64,000 bases of DNA, taken from NCBI RefSeq assembly GCF_014352855.1, contig NZ_CP060697.1, forward strand, positions 1,240,001 to 1,304,000, in the 5' to 3' direction. Position numbers and translations under genes: made by a program. Source of the DNA: Sphingomonas sabuli (GTDB taxonomy: Bacteria; Pseudomonadota; Alphaproteobacteria; Sphingomonadales; Sphingomonadaceae). Positions 24,759 through 33,438 of this stretch are shown here, piece by piece. The notes beneath the pieces were generated by a model. The model did not search any database, was not told the DNA's origin, and was given only the letters and a program-made list of their open reading frames with translations. The stretch's first letter is position 1, and the number at the start of each line of letters is the position of its first letter.

Positions 24759-25433
24759 ATGCGCGTTTTGATCGTTGAAGACGAACCCAACCTCGGGCGC
24801 CAGCTGCGTTCGACGCTGGAAGGCGCCGGCTACGCGGTCGATCTCGCCACCGACGGCGAGGACGGCCACTATCTCGGCTCGACCGAACAATATGATGCGG
24901 TCGTGCTCGACCTTGGCCTGCCGGAAGTGGACGGGCTGACCGTGCTCGACCGGTGGCGCAAGGAAGCGCGCAAGATGCCAGTCCTGATCCTGACCGCCCG
25001 CGACAGCTGGTCGGACAAGGTCGCCGGGCTCGACGCGGGCGCCGACGACTATCTTGCCAAGCCGTTCCAGACCGAAGAGCTGATCGCCCGGCTGCGCGCT
25101 CTTATCCGCCGCGCTTCGGGCAACGCCAGTTCGGAACTTATCGCCGGCGACATCCGGCTCGACACCCGGTCGGGCAAGGTCACCAAGGCGGGCGAGCCGG
25201 TCAAGCTGACCGCGCAGGAATATAAGCTGCTCAGCTACCTGATGCACCACAAGGGCAAGGTGGTCAGCCGCACCGAATTGATCGAGCACATTTACGACCA
25301 GGACTTCGACCGCGATTCGAACACCATCGAAGTGTTCGTCACCCGTATCCGCAAGAAGCTTGGCCCCGACGTCATCACCACCATCCGCGGCCTTGGCTAC
25401 AGCCTTGAAGAGCCGGAGGAACAGCGCAGTTGA
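24759..25433 (+). CDS. OmpR/PhoP-type response regulator
   Basis: The 224-residue protein has a receiver domain with the acidic pocket VEDEP, the phosphoacceptor Asp in VVLDLGLP (about residue 51), T in LILTAR and K in LAKPF. A C-terminal winged helix follows (LTAQEYKLLSYLMHHKGKVVSRTELIEHIYD...TIEVFVTRIRKKL...TIRGLGYSL). It should bind DNA as a dimer when phosphorylated by the kinase encoded next, whose TTG start overlaps its stop. The PhoP subgroup is favoured by the kinase's features. Confidence 0.92.
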   Translation: MRVLIVEDEPNLGRQLRSTLEGAGYAVDLATDGEDGHYLGSTEQYDAVVLDLGLPEVDGLTVLDRWRKEARKMPVLILTARDSWSDKVAGLDAGADDYLAKPFQTEELIARLRALIRRASGNASSELIAGDIRLDTRSGKVTKAGEPVKLTAQEYKLLSYLMHHKGKVVSRTELIEHIYDQDFDRDSNTIEVFVTRIRKKLGPDVITTIRGLGYSLEEPEEQRS

Positions 25434-26818
25434 ACGAAGCGGCCGCACCGGCCGAAACGCATCCCGTGGACGGGCTGTCGAAGCGGCCGCACATCGGGTC
25501 GCTGACCCGGCGCATGATCGTCGTCGCGGCGCTGTGGATCAGCGTCCTGTTGCTGACCGGCGGCTTCGCGCTCGACCGCATCCTCAGCACGTCGATCGTG
25601 CGCAATTTCGACGACCAGCTGACCTACGTCATCAAGGGCATGATCGCGGCGTCGGAAATCGGACCGGACGGCGAAGTGCGGTTCAACCGCCCGCCCGCCG
25701 ACCAGCGCTTCATCGAACCCTATTCCGGCGTCTATTTCCAAGTGTCCGGAGAAGGCGCCGACACCTTCCCGTCGCGGTCGCTGTGGGATCGGCGGCTGCA
25801 GGTCACCGACGGGCATTTCGACCTCGAAACGCACATTTACGACAGTAACGAGTTTGGCGACGAACCGCTGCGCGTGGCCGAGCGCGACGTCATCCTGCCC
25901 GGATCGGACGTGCGCTGGCGATTCCAGGTCGCCCAGTCGCGCGAGATGATCGACGACCAGATCCGCGAGCTTCGGTCGACTCTGTTCTGGAGCTTCCTCG
26001 CGCTTGGCGTGGGCCTGTTGATCCTCGCCGCGTTGCAGACCTTTTACGGCCTGTGGCCGTTGCGCCGGGTGCAGCGCGAAGTCGCCGACATCCGGTCCGG
26101 CACCAAGCAGCGCATTTCCGACAGCTTCCCCAGCGAGATCGAACCGCTGACCGAAGAAATCAATCAGCTGCTGGCGCATAGCGAGGCGCAGGCGGAAGAA
26201 GCGCGCCGCCATGCCGGCAACCTTGCCCACGCGCTGAAGACCCCGCTGACGGTCGTTACCAATGCCGCGACCGCCGACGCGCCGGACCTGTGCAAGACGG
26301 TCATTCGCGAGGCGGCGGTAATGCGGCGCCAGGTCGACCACCATCTAGCCCGGGCCCGCGCCATCGGCCGCCGCACGTCCGCCCAGGCGCGCGCCCGCGT
26401 ATGGGACAGCGTCGAGGCGGTGCAACGCGCGGTCGACCGACTGTACGAGCATGCGACCGTCGACATCGCCGGCGACAAGCGTGCGCAGGTCCGGGTCGAG
26501 CGGCAGGACCTCGACGAAATGCTGGGCAACCTAGTCGAGAATGGCGCGAAATACGGCAATGGCCGCGTGTTCGTGACGGTTGAGCGCGATGGGGAAATGA
26601 TCGACATCCTGGTCGAGGACGACGGGCCGGGCATTTCCGAGGCCGATCGCGACAGCCTGTTCGCACGCGGAGCGCGCCTCGACACCGGCAAGCCCGGCAC
26701 CGGCCTTGGCCTCGCCATCGTCCGCGACGTCGCGGAGATTTACGGCGGGCGCGTACGGCTGGAAGAAAGCGAAGACCTGGGCGGCCTGCTTGCCCGGCTG
26801 ACGCTTCCGGCGGGCTAG
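25430..26818 (+). CDS. Sensor histidine kinase, PhoQ-like
   Basis: TTG start overlapping the regulator stop (TTGA). Domains in order: TM1 (MIVVAALWISVLLLTGGFAL), a periplasmic sensor of about 130 residues rich in acidic residues, TM2 (LFWSFLALGVGLLILAALQ), a HAMP-like segment (LWPLRRVQREVADIRSG), the phosphoacceptor helix with H in NLAHALKTPLTVV, then the ATPase domain with N-box LGNLVENGAKYG, G1 VEDDGPGIS and G2 GTGLGLAIV. The LAHALKTPL motif and the acidic periplasmic domain resemble PhoQ-like kinases that sense divalent cations or envelope stress. It is 462 residues long. Confidence 0.9.
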   Translation: MNEAAAPAETHPVDGLSKRPHIGSLTRRMIVVAALWISVLLLTGGFALDRILSTSIVRNFDDQLTYVIKGMIAASEIGPDGEVRFNRPPADQRFIEPYSGVYFQVSGEGADTFPSRSLWDRRLQVTDGHFDLETHIYDSNEFGDEPLRVAERDVILPGSDVRWRFQVAQSREMIDDQIRELRSTLFWSFLALGVGLLILAALQTFYGLWPLRRVQREVADIRSGTKQRISDSFPSEIEPLTEEINQLLAHSEAQAEEARRHAGNLAHALKTPLTVVTNAATADAPDLCKTVIREAAVMRRQVDHHLARARAIGRRTSAQARARVWDSVEAVQRAVDRLYEHATVDIAGDKRAQVRVERQDLDEMLGNLVENGAKYGNGRVFVTVERDGEMIDILVEDDGPGISEADRDSLFARGARLDTGKPGTGLGLAIVRDVAEIYGGRVRLEESEDLGGLLARLTLPAG

Positions 26819-26853
26819 GAAATGATGCGGCGGACGGCTAGGGCGGCGGCGCC

Positions 26854-27867
26854 ATGAGTGCCACTGTCCATACGCTCGGCATCAAGCCGGAGCCGTCGCT
26901 GGCGCCGTTGATGCAGCTGGTCGCCGACGACATGAACGGCGTCAACGCGGTGATCCTCGACCGCATGCAAAGCAAGGTCGCGCTGATCCCCGAGCTGGCC
27001 GGTCACCTGATCGCGGGCGGCGGCAAGCGGATGCGGCCGATGCTGACCCTCGCGTCGGCCAAGCTGCTATCGTATCCCGGCACCCGTCATCACCGGCTGG
27101 CTGCCGCGGTCGAATTCATCCACACCGCGACCCTGCTCCACGACGACGTGGTAGACGGTTCGGGCATGCGCCGGGGCAAGCGCACCGCCAACCTTATCTG
27201 GGGCAATCCGGCGAGCGTGCTGGTCGGCGATTTCCTGTTCACCCGCGCGTTCGAACTGATGGTCGAGGACGGCAGCCTCAAGGTGCTCAAGATCCTCAGC
27301 TCCGCGTCGAGCATCATTGCCGAGGGCGAGGTCGAGCAGCTGACGGCCCAGCGCCAGATCGACACTGACGAGGACCAGTATCTGGGCATTATCGAGGCCA
27401 AGACCGCGGCCTTGTTCGCCGCCGCGTGCCGGGTCGCGCCGGTCGTCGCGGAAGCGGGCGAAGAGGTCGAATTGCTGCTGGAAAGCTATGGCCGCAACCT
27501 GGGCGTGGCCTTTCAGCTGACCGACGACGTGATCGACTATGCGTCCGACGAGGCGACCATGGGCAAGGGCGTCGGCGACGACTTCCGCGAAGGCAAGATG
27601 ACCCTGCCGCTGATCCTCGCTTATGCACGCGGCAGCGAGGAGGACCGCACGTTCTGGCGCGCCGCGGTCAGCGGCGAGCGGGCCGGTGACGACGACCTCG
27701 CCCACGCGATCGCGCTGATGCGGTCGACCGACGCGCTGGCCGACACGGTCGAAACCGCGCGCCATTACGGCCGGCGGGCGGTGGATTCGCTGGCGTCCTT
27801 CCCGCCGGGCCGCGCCAAATCGGCGATGGTCGAGGCAGTCGAATTCGCCATTCGCCGCGCATACTAG
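26854..27867 (+). CDS. Polyprenyl diphosphate synthase (long-chain, trans)
   Basis: The 337-residue isoprenyl transferase has FARM LLHDDVVDGSGMRRGKRTAN and SARM LTDDVIDYASD, both aspartate-rich Mg2+-diphosphate sites, plus GGKRMRPM near the N-terminus for IPP binding. Small residues (A, T) upstream of the first DDxxD fit a long-chain product such as the decaprenyl side chain of ubiquinone-10, the usual quinone of sphingomonads. It is homologous to IspB/DdsA. Cytoplasmic or membrane-peripheral. Confidence 0.9.
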   Translation: MSATVHTLGIKPEPSLAPLMQLVADDMNGVNAVILDRMQSKVALIPELAGHLIAGGGKRMRPMLTLASAKLLSYPGTRHHRLAAAVEFIHTATLLHDDVVDGSGMRRGKRTANLIWGNPASVLVGDFLFTRAFELMVEDGSLKVLKILSSASSIIAEGEVEQLTAQRQIDTDEDQYLGIIEAKTAALFAAACRVAPVVAEAGEEVELLLESYGRNLGVAFQLTDDVIDYASDEATMGKGVGDDFREGKMTLPLILAYARGSEEDRTFWRAAVSGERAGDDDLAHAIALMRSTDALADTVETARHYGRRAVDSLASFPPGRAKSAMVEAVEFAIRRAY

Positions 27868-27906
27868 ACGCTTGATTCCGCGCGCGTGCTGCGCCACCTC
27901 CGGCGC

Positions 27907-28188
27907 ATGAACGTCGCGCGCATTTCCGAACTCGACCGCAAGGCGACCCAGTCGGGCCGCGCCAATGCCGGCCTGTGGATCCTCGAATTCGAACGGTCGG
28001 AGCCGCAGCTTCCCGATCCGCTGACCGGATGGAACGGGTCGGGCGACACCAACGCCCAGGTGCGCATCACCTTTCGCACGTGCGACGAGGCCATCGCCTA
28101 CGCCAAGAAGCGTGGCATCGACTATCACCTTGTCCCCGCGACTCCGGCCAAGCTGCAAATCCAGGCCTATTCCGACAATTTCCGTTGA
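27907..28188 (+). CDS. NDUFS4-like complex I subunit (ETC complex I subunit family)
   Basis: The 93-residue product has the NDUFS4 core: NAGLWILEFERSEPQLPDPLTGWNGSGDT, then VRITFRTCDEAIAYAKKRGIDYHLV and the final YSDNFR. Alphaproteobacterial complex I contains this accessory subunit at the NADH-dehydrogenase module, as in mitochondria. ATG 27907 suits the family; the frame extends to a GTG at 27886. It is far from any nuo cluster in this window, which is normal for the gene. Confidence 0.85.
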   Translation: MNVARISELDRKATQSGRANAGLWILEFERSEPQLPDPLTGWNGSGDTNAQVRITFRTCDEAIAYAKKRGIDYHLVPATPAKLQIQAYSDNFR

Positions 28189-28252
28189 GTCCTGACGCTT
28201 AGCGCTGCAGATTGGCGGCGCCGAGCTAGGGGGACGCCTGCAATCGCGATTG

Positions 28253-29335
28253 ATGCTGGTGGCCGGGACGCGTCCCGAAGCCATCAAGCTGTCCCCCGTC
28301 GCCAGGTCCTTGCGGCTGCGCGGGCTTGACCCGCAGGTCGTGCTGACCGGCCAGCACCCCCACCTAGACCTCGCGGACTACGGCTTTGGGCATGGTCCGC
28401 ACGTCGAACTCGAATGCCCGGGCCAGGCGGATCCGATCGCTCATGTCGGCGCGGTCGCCGCGGCGCTTCGTCCGCTTCTAGAACAGGCGCAGCCCGAACT
28501 GGTCATCGTGCAAGGCGATACGTCCAGCGCGTTCGGCGCGGCGCGTGCCGCCGGCGCTGCCAGGATTGCGGTTGCGCATGTCGAGGCGGGCCTGCGCAGC
28601 CACGACCGTCGCCAGCCGTGGCCCGAAGAAGACTTCCGGATCGCCATCGACAGCGGCAGCGCCATCCTGTTCGCGCCGACTGAACTGAGCGCGGCGAACC
28701 TGCGCCGCGAGCGCATCGGTGGGCAAATTCACGTAACGGGCAACACCGGCATCGACGCCGTACTTCGCGCGAGCAACGGCATAGAGCGAAGGGCGCCCGC
28801 GGAGCCGACCTTGCTGGTAACCTGTCACCGGCGCGAGAATTGGGGCACCGGGGTCGCGCATGTTGCCGACGCGCTGCGGCTGGTTGCCGAACAACGCATC
28901 GCTCGCGTTGAGCTGATCTTGCACCCCAACCCGGACCTGGCAACGCGTGTGCGCGCCGCCTTGGCAGGCTGCGCCGGGATCAGCTTTCACCCGCCGTGCG
29001 GCCACGCCGACGCCATCCGCGCCATGCTGAGCGCATCGCTCGTCCTTAGCGATTCTGGCGGAATGCAGGAGGAAGCCGCGGTGCTTGGCGTGCCGTTGCT
29101 GATCCTCCGCGGCCGGACCGAGCGGCCGGAAGCAATCGCGACCGGCAATGTTGAACTGATCGGTACCGATAGCGGACAGATCGTCGCCGCGGTGCGCCGT
29201 TCGCTTGCCGCCGGGCCGCCGCGACCGGCCATGCCGTTTGGCGACGGCCGCGCCGGAGACCGCATCGCCGCGATTGTCGACCATTGGCTGGCAAACCGCG
29301 CCGCGCCGCATGCCGCGGCCGTTGCGGCTGAATAG
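28253..29335 (+). CDS. wecB: UDP-N-acetylglucosamine 2-epimerase (non-hydrolysing)
   Basis: Converts UDP-GlcNAc to UDP-ManNAc for surface polysaccharides. GT-B fold motifs: GTRPEAIKLSPV at the N-terminus, GDTSSAFGAARAA, HVEAGLRSHDRRQPWPEEDFR (usually PEExNR, here PEEDFR), TCHRRENWG and SDSGGMQEEAAVLGVP. At about 360 residues the length is normal. The ATG directly precedes LVAGTRPEA; a TTG one codon upstream is equivalent. It ends 2 bp from the convergent eda gene. Because PEExNR is altered, a related activity on another UDP-sugar cannot be excluded. Confidence 0.8.
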   Translation: MLVAGTRPEAIKLSPVARSLRLRGLDPQVVLTGQHPHLDLADYGFGHGPHVELECPGQADPIAHVGAVAAALRPLLEQAQPELVIVQGDTSSAFGAARAAGAARIAVAHVEAGLRSHDRRQPWPEEDFRIAIDSGSAILFAPTELSAANLRRERIGGQIHVTGNTGIDAVLRASNGIERRAPAEPTLLVTCHRRENWGTGVAHVADALRLVAEQRIARVELILHPNPDLATRVRAALAGCAGISFHPPCGHADAIRAMLSASLVLSDSGGMQEEAAVLGVPLLILRGRTERPEAIATGNVELIGTDSGQIVAAVRRSLAAGPPRPAMPFGDGRAGDRIAAIVDHWLANRAAPHAAAVAAE

Positions 29336-29337
29336 GC

Positions 29338-29952
29338 CTAGCGCGAGCCCAGGCTGGCAGCGTCGGCCGCCAATCGCCCGACTTCGTCGAGGCTGGCGCC
29401 CTTGGGCACGATCCATGTCCCGCCGACACACAGCACGGCGTCGAGGGCCAGCCATTCGGCCGCCGTTTCGCGGCGGATGCCGCCGGTCGGGCAAAAGCGG
29501 ACGTTGCCGAACGGTCCGGCCAGCGCCTTGAGCGCGGACAGCCCGCCAGCCGCTTCGGCGGGGAAGAATTTGAAACGGTCGAAGCCGAGGTCCAGCCCGC
29601 GCATGATGTCGCCGGCCGTGGCCACGCCGGGCAGCAATGGCACATCCAGGGCGCGCGCCGCGCCGGCCACCGGTTCGGTCAGCCCGGGGGAAACGAGGAA
29701 TTGACTGCCGGCGTCCCGGGCCGCCTTCGCCTGCTCGCCATCGAGCACGGTGCCCGCACCGACGATCGCACCGGGCACCCGGGCCATCGCCGCGATGGCG
29801 TCGAGCGCGCTGTCCGTGCGCAAGGTGATTTCGATGACCGGCAGGCCGGCGTGAACCAGCGCGTGCGCCAGCGCCGCCGGATCGTGGCTGCCGTCCAGCA
29901 CCAGTACCGGGATCACCGGCGCGGCGCGCATGATGGCGTCGATGCCGGTCAC
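29338..29952 (-). CDS. eda: 2-dehydro-3-deoxy-6-phosphogluconate (KDPG) aldolase
   Basis: Last step of the Entner-Doudoroff path: KDPG to pyruvate and glyceraldehyde 3-phosphate. The class I aldolase barrel shows the catalytic Glu in LPVIEITLRT and the Schiff-base Lys in FDRFKFFPAE, plus GAGTV, LLPGVATAGDIM and CPTGGI for phosphate binding. 204 residues. It is the final gene of the operon; its ATG overlaps the glk stop by 4 bp. Confidence 0.93.
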   Translation of the reverse strand: MTGIDAIMRAAPVIPVLVLDGSHDPAALAHALVHAGLPVIEITLRTDSALDAIAAMARVPGAIVGAGTVLDGEQAKAARDAGSQFLVSPGLTEPVAGAARALDVPLLPGVATAGDIMRGLDLGFDRFKFFPAEAAGGLSALKALAGPFGNVRFCPTGGIRRETAAEWLALDAVLCVGGTWIVPKGASLDEVGRLAADAASLGSR

Positions 29953-30917
29953 GGATAGGCCTGCGCGAAAGCCGCGGCAGCGCCGTACAGGCCCGGCTGC
30001 GGATAGGTGATGAGCTTCACGGGGATCATTTCCATGCGTCGTTCGAACCGGCCCTTGGCGATGAACCGGTCGTCGAAACCCGACCGGTGCAGATGATCAC
30101 GCAGCCGGAAGCCGAGCCCGCCGGCGATCACCACGCCCTTGGCGCCGTGGGCCAGCGCAAGGTCGCCGGTCACCGCGCCCAGCGCCAGGCAGAAGCGATC
30201 GAGCGCCGCGGCCGCCAGCGAGTCGGTACCTTCGAGCGCCATCGCCCACAGCGTCTTGTCGTCGGGCTGCGACACCGACCGGCCTTCGATCGCGCCCAGT
30301 GCATTGTAGATGTTGGTCAGGCCCGAACCGCTGACGATGCGTTCGACCGACACGCGGCGGAAACTGCGCCGCAAATGGTTGAGGATCTTGTCCTCGAGGC
30401 TGTCGAGCGGCGCATAGTCGACGTGCCCGCCCTCGGTCTCGATCACGCGCTTGGCGCCACCGTCGAGCAGCAATTGCGCGACGCCCAGCCCCGTACCCGG
30501 TCCGATCACCGTGATCACGCCCTCGTCCGGCAACGGCACGTCGGGCCCGCACACATGGGCGAAGTTGTCGGCCGACAGTTCGCCCACCGCATGCGCGACC
30601 GCACCGAAATCGTTGACGATGCGAAAGCGGTCGACGCCCAGCTTTTCCTTCATCAGCGCGCGGCGGATGACCCACGGATTGTTGGTCAGCTTGAGCAGTT
30701 CGCCGTCGACCGGTCCGGCGAAGGAGATCGCCAGTTCTTCGGGCAAATCGCCGCCGCTGCGCTTGCCGAATTCTTCCCACGCGGTCTGGAAGCTGGCGAA
30801 TTCCGACGTCTTGAACGTGACGGGTTCCGAAAGCCCCGTGACCTTGCCGCCGTCGATCGTCGCCAGCGCGAACCGCGCGTGCGTCCCGCCGATGTCGGTA
30901 GTGACAATTCGCCTCAT
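29949..30917 (-). CDS. glk: Glucokinase
   Basis: ATP:glucose phosphotransferase of the ROK-independent Glk family. TTDIGGTHARFAL is the ATP phosphate-binding motif, the catalytic Asp is in IVNDFGAVAHA, GPGTGLGVA follows, and ETEGGHVDYAP carries the Glu/His substrate contacts. The C-terminal adenosine motif is GVVIAGGLGFRL. 322 residues from ATG 30917, which overlaps the edd stop (ATGA). It feeds glucose released by the GH3 enzyme and imported by the MFS carrier into the ED pathway. Confidence 0.93.
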   Translation of the reverse strand: MRRIVTTDIGGTHARFALATIDGGKVTGLSEPVTFKTSEFASFQTAWEEFGKRSGGDLPEELAISFAGPVDGELLKLTNNPWVIRRALMKEKLGVDRFRIVNDFGAVAHAVGELSADNFAHVCGPDVPLPDEGVITVIGPGTGLGVAQLLLDGGAKRVIETEGGHVDYAPLDSLEDKILNHLRRSFRRVSVERIVSGSGLTNIYNALGAIEGRSVSQPDDKTLWAMALEGTDSLAAAALDRFCLALGAVTGDLALAHGAKGVVIAGGLGFRLRDHLHRSGFDDRFIAKGRFERRMEMIPVKLITYPQPGLYGAAAAFAQAYP

Positions 30918-32737
30918 CCGCGGCGGCCCTCCTCGTCTTCCATGCACGCAAGCATCGCCGACCCGCCCTCTTCCGGCGTGCTGGCGAACTGGCGCATCAT
31001 CGCGAACAATTCCCGCCCGGTGCCGCGCGGCGGCGGCGGTACGGGGACCAGGTCGCGGCTAGCAAGATCGACGCCGACGACGTCGAATCGGCCGGTGTCG
31101 GCCGATACGTGGACGATATCGCCATCGCGCAGCCGCGCCAGCGGCCCGCCAAGGCCGGCCTCCGGACTGGCATGGATGGCCGCGGGGATCTTGCCGCTGG
31201 CGCCGGACATGCGGCCGTCGGTGACCAGCGCAACCTTGTGCCCACGCCCCTGCAGCACGCCGAGCGTCGGCGTCAGCTTGTGCAGTTCCGGCATGCCGTT
31301 GGCATGCGCGCCCTGGAACCGGACGACGATGACGCAGTCGCGGTCCAGTTCGCCCGCCTTGAACGCTTCGAGCACGTCGAGCTGGTCGGCGAATACCCGT
31401 GCCGGCGCCTCAATCGTCCAGCGCGCCGGGTCGACCGCACTGGTCTTGAACAGGGCACGGCCAAGGCTGCCCGAAACCAGCCGCATGCCACCGTCGGCCA
31501 GGAACGGGTCGCCGACCGGGCGCAGGATTTCCGGATTGCGGGTCTCGTCCGGCTTCGTCCAGGCGAGCGTGTCGCCGTCGAGTGCCGGATTGCCTTCCCA
31601 GGCGCTGAAATCGTCCGCGCCCGCGGTCAGGATGTCGTCGTGGATCAGCCCCGCCGAGCGCAGTTCGGAAACGACGTAGGCAATGCCGCCGGCATAGTGG
31701 AAGTCGTTCACGTCGCCGGTGCCGTTGGGATAGATGCGGACGATCAGCGGGACGGCATCCGACAGCTCGTTGAAATCCTGCCAATCGATCAGGATCCCGG
31801 CTGCGCGGGCAATCGCCGGCAGGTGGATCGCGTGGTTGGTCGAGCCGCCGGTCGCGAGAAGCCCGACGATGGCGTTGACGATAGCGCGTTCGTCAACGCA
31901 TTCGCCCAGCGGCCGCTGCCGATCGGGCGCCAGTGCGGCGAGCCGGTGCACCGCCGCCCGGGTCAGGGCCGTGCGCAGCGGCGTGTTGGGCGTGACGAAC
32001 GCCGCATTGGGAATGTGCAGCCCCATCAGTTCCAGCAGCATCTGGTTCGAATTGGCCGTGCCGTAGAAGGTGCAGGTCCCGGGGGAATGGTAGCTGGCCG
32101 ATTCCGATTCCAGCAGCTCCGCCCGGGTCGCCTTGCCGTCGGCGTACAGCTCGCGGACGCGCTGCTTTTCCTTGTTGGGCAGGCCGGTCGGCATCGGGCC
32201 GCTGGGCACGAACAAGGCCGGCAGGTGGCCGAAACGCAGCGCCCCGATCAGCAGGCCGGGGACGATCTTGTCGCAAATGCCAAGCAGCGCCATCGCTTCG
32301 AACATGCCGTGACTGAGCGCGATTGCGGTGCCCAGCGCGATCGTGTCGCGGCTGAACAGCGACAGGTCCATGCCCGACTGGCCCTGCGTGACCCCGTCGC
32401 ACATCGCCGGAACGCCGCCCGCGACTTGCGCGGTCGCACCGACTTCGCGGGCGAAGATCTTCATCTGTTCCGGGAAACGCGCGTAGGGCTGATGCGCCGA
32501 CAGCATGTCGTTATAGGCGGTGACGATGCCGATGTTCGGCCCGCGCATGTGGCTGATCGCCGGCTTGTCGCCTTCCGCCGCGGCAAAGCCGTGGGCGAAG
32601 TTGCCGCAGCTCAAGCGCGGCCGCGAGATGCCGCGCTCGGCCTCGTCGGCCATCAACTGCACATAACGGCCGCGGGTCGGACGCGACCGCTCGACGATCC
32701 GTTCGGTGACTTTGGCGATGCGCGGGTCGACGCTCAT
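30914..32737 (-). CDS. edd: 6-phosphogluconate dehydratase
   Basis: IlvD/Edd family Fe-S dehydratase, about 607 residues, converting 6-phosphogluconate to KDPG. The cluster-ligand cysteines lie in VPAMCDGVTQGQSGMD and SPGTCTFYGTANSNQM, with a third in LSCGNFAHG. Other family blocks are RGPNIGIVTAYNDMLSAHQP, ATGGSTNHAIHLPAIA and LVTDGRMSGASGKIPAAIH. The start at 32737 is preferred, as the ATG overlaps the pgl stop. Its presence with no gnd gene nearby marks the ED route as the main hexose pathway. Confidence 0.95.
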   Translation of the reverse strand: MSVDPRIAKVTERIVERSRPTRGRYVQLMADEAERGISRPRLSCGNFAHGFAAAEGDKPAISHMRGPNIGIVTAYNDMLSAHQPYARFPEQMKIFAREVGATAQVAGGVPAMCDGVTQGQSGMDLSLFSRDTIALGTAIALSHGMFEAMALLGICDKIVPGLLIGALRFGHLPALFVPSGPMPTGLPNKEKQRVRELYADGKATRAELLESESASYHSPGTCTFYGTANSNQMLLELMGLHIPNAAFVTPNTPLRTALTRAAVHRLAALAPDRQRPLGECVDERAIVNAIVGLLATGGSTNHAIHLPAIARAAGILIDWQDFNELSDAVPLIVRIYPNGTGDVNDFHYAGGIAYVVSELRSAGLIHDDILTAGADDFSAWEGNPALDGDTLAWTKPDETRNPEILRPVGDPFLADGGMRLVSGSLGRALFKTSAVDPARWTIEAPARVFADQLDVLEAFKAGELDRDCVIVVRFQGAHANGMPELHKLTPTLGVLQGRGHKVALVTDGRMSGASGKIPAAIHASPEAGLGGPLARLRDGDIVHVSADTGRFDVVGVDLASRDLVPVPPPPRGTGRELFAMMRQFASTPEEGGSAMLACMEDEEGRRG

Positions 32738-33438
32738 TCGGGACACCAATGGATTGTCACCGGATTGGTTGCGCCGGCCAGCACCTGTCCGATGGGCAGC
32801 GGCGAATCCGCGCCGTCGGCCAGCGCCGCTTCGATCAGTTCGCGCTTTCGTACCCCGGTAATCGACAGCAGGATGGATTGGGCCGCGCGGATGGAGCGTG
32901 CGGTCAGCGTCACCCGCGATACCGGCGCTTCGGCGGGAAGTTCTCCGGGCCGGACCGCAACGATGTGGCGTCCGTCCGGCGCATCGAGCGCATTGGCAAG
33001 GTCCGGCCCGGCGAAGATCGACGCGGTATGTCCGTCGGTGCCCATGCCCAGCCAGACGAGGTCGAGCGGCCAGGCCAGCGACTGGACGCGAATGTCCGCT
33101 TCGTTGCCGGCATCCGCATCGCCTGCCACGCGAGTCACCAGCGGCACGATCGTCGCGCCGACCGGCGCCAGCGAAGTGGACAAGGCAGCCGCATTGCTGA
33201 GCATGTGACCGGGCTCCACGATCCGTTCATCGGTGGGCAGGATGGTCACCTTGTCCCACGGCAGAGGCGTATCGCACAGCCGTTCGAAGACCGGGCGCGG
33301 CGTGGACCCGCCGGGAAAGGCAACCAGCGACTGCCCGCGAGCGTCGATGGCGGCGGCGATGATCGCTGCGACGTCGCCGGCGATGGCGGCGGTAAAGGCG
33401 GACTTGTCCGGGTGCAGCCGCAACTGCGGGTCAGTCAT
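32734..33438 (-). CDS. pgl: 6-phosphogluconolactonase
   Basis: Hydrolyses 6-phosphogluconolactone to 6-phosphogluconate, linking Zwf and Edd. DevB/SOL-type motifs are visible: SLVAFPGGSTPRPVFERL, ILPTDERIVEPGHMLSN, LVWLGMGTDGHTASIFAG and SITGVRKRELIEAAL. 234 residues from ATG 33438. It overlaps zwf by 8 bp upstream and edd by 4 bp downstream, so translation is coupled. Confidence 0.92.
   Translation of the reverse strand: MTDPQLRLHPDKSAFTAAIAGDVAAIIAAAIDARGQSLVAFPGGSTPRPVFERLCDTPLPWDKVTILPTDERIVEPGHMLSNAAALSTSLAPVGATIVPLVTRVAGDADAGNEADIRVQSLAWPLDLVWLGMGTDGHTASIFAGPDLANALDAPDGRHIVAVRPGELPAEAPVSRVTLTARSIRAAQSILLSITGVRKRELIEAALADGADSPLPIGQVLAGATNPVTIHWCPE

Noticed and set aside
30087..31679. 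530-codon plus-strand ORF opposite glk and edd
   Set aside because: Composition-driven antisense frame; glk and edd are unmistakable on the other strand.
31109..33208. Long plus-strand ORF (699 codons) opposite edd and pgl
   Set aside because: The minus strand encodes edd and pgl with all their family motifs and overlapping starts and stops. The plus-strand product has no recognisable domain.
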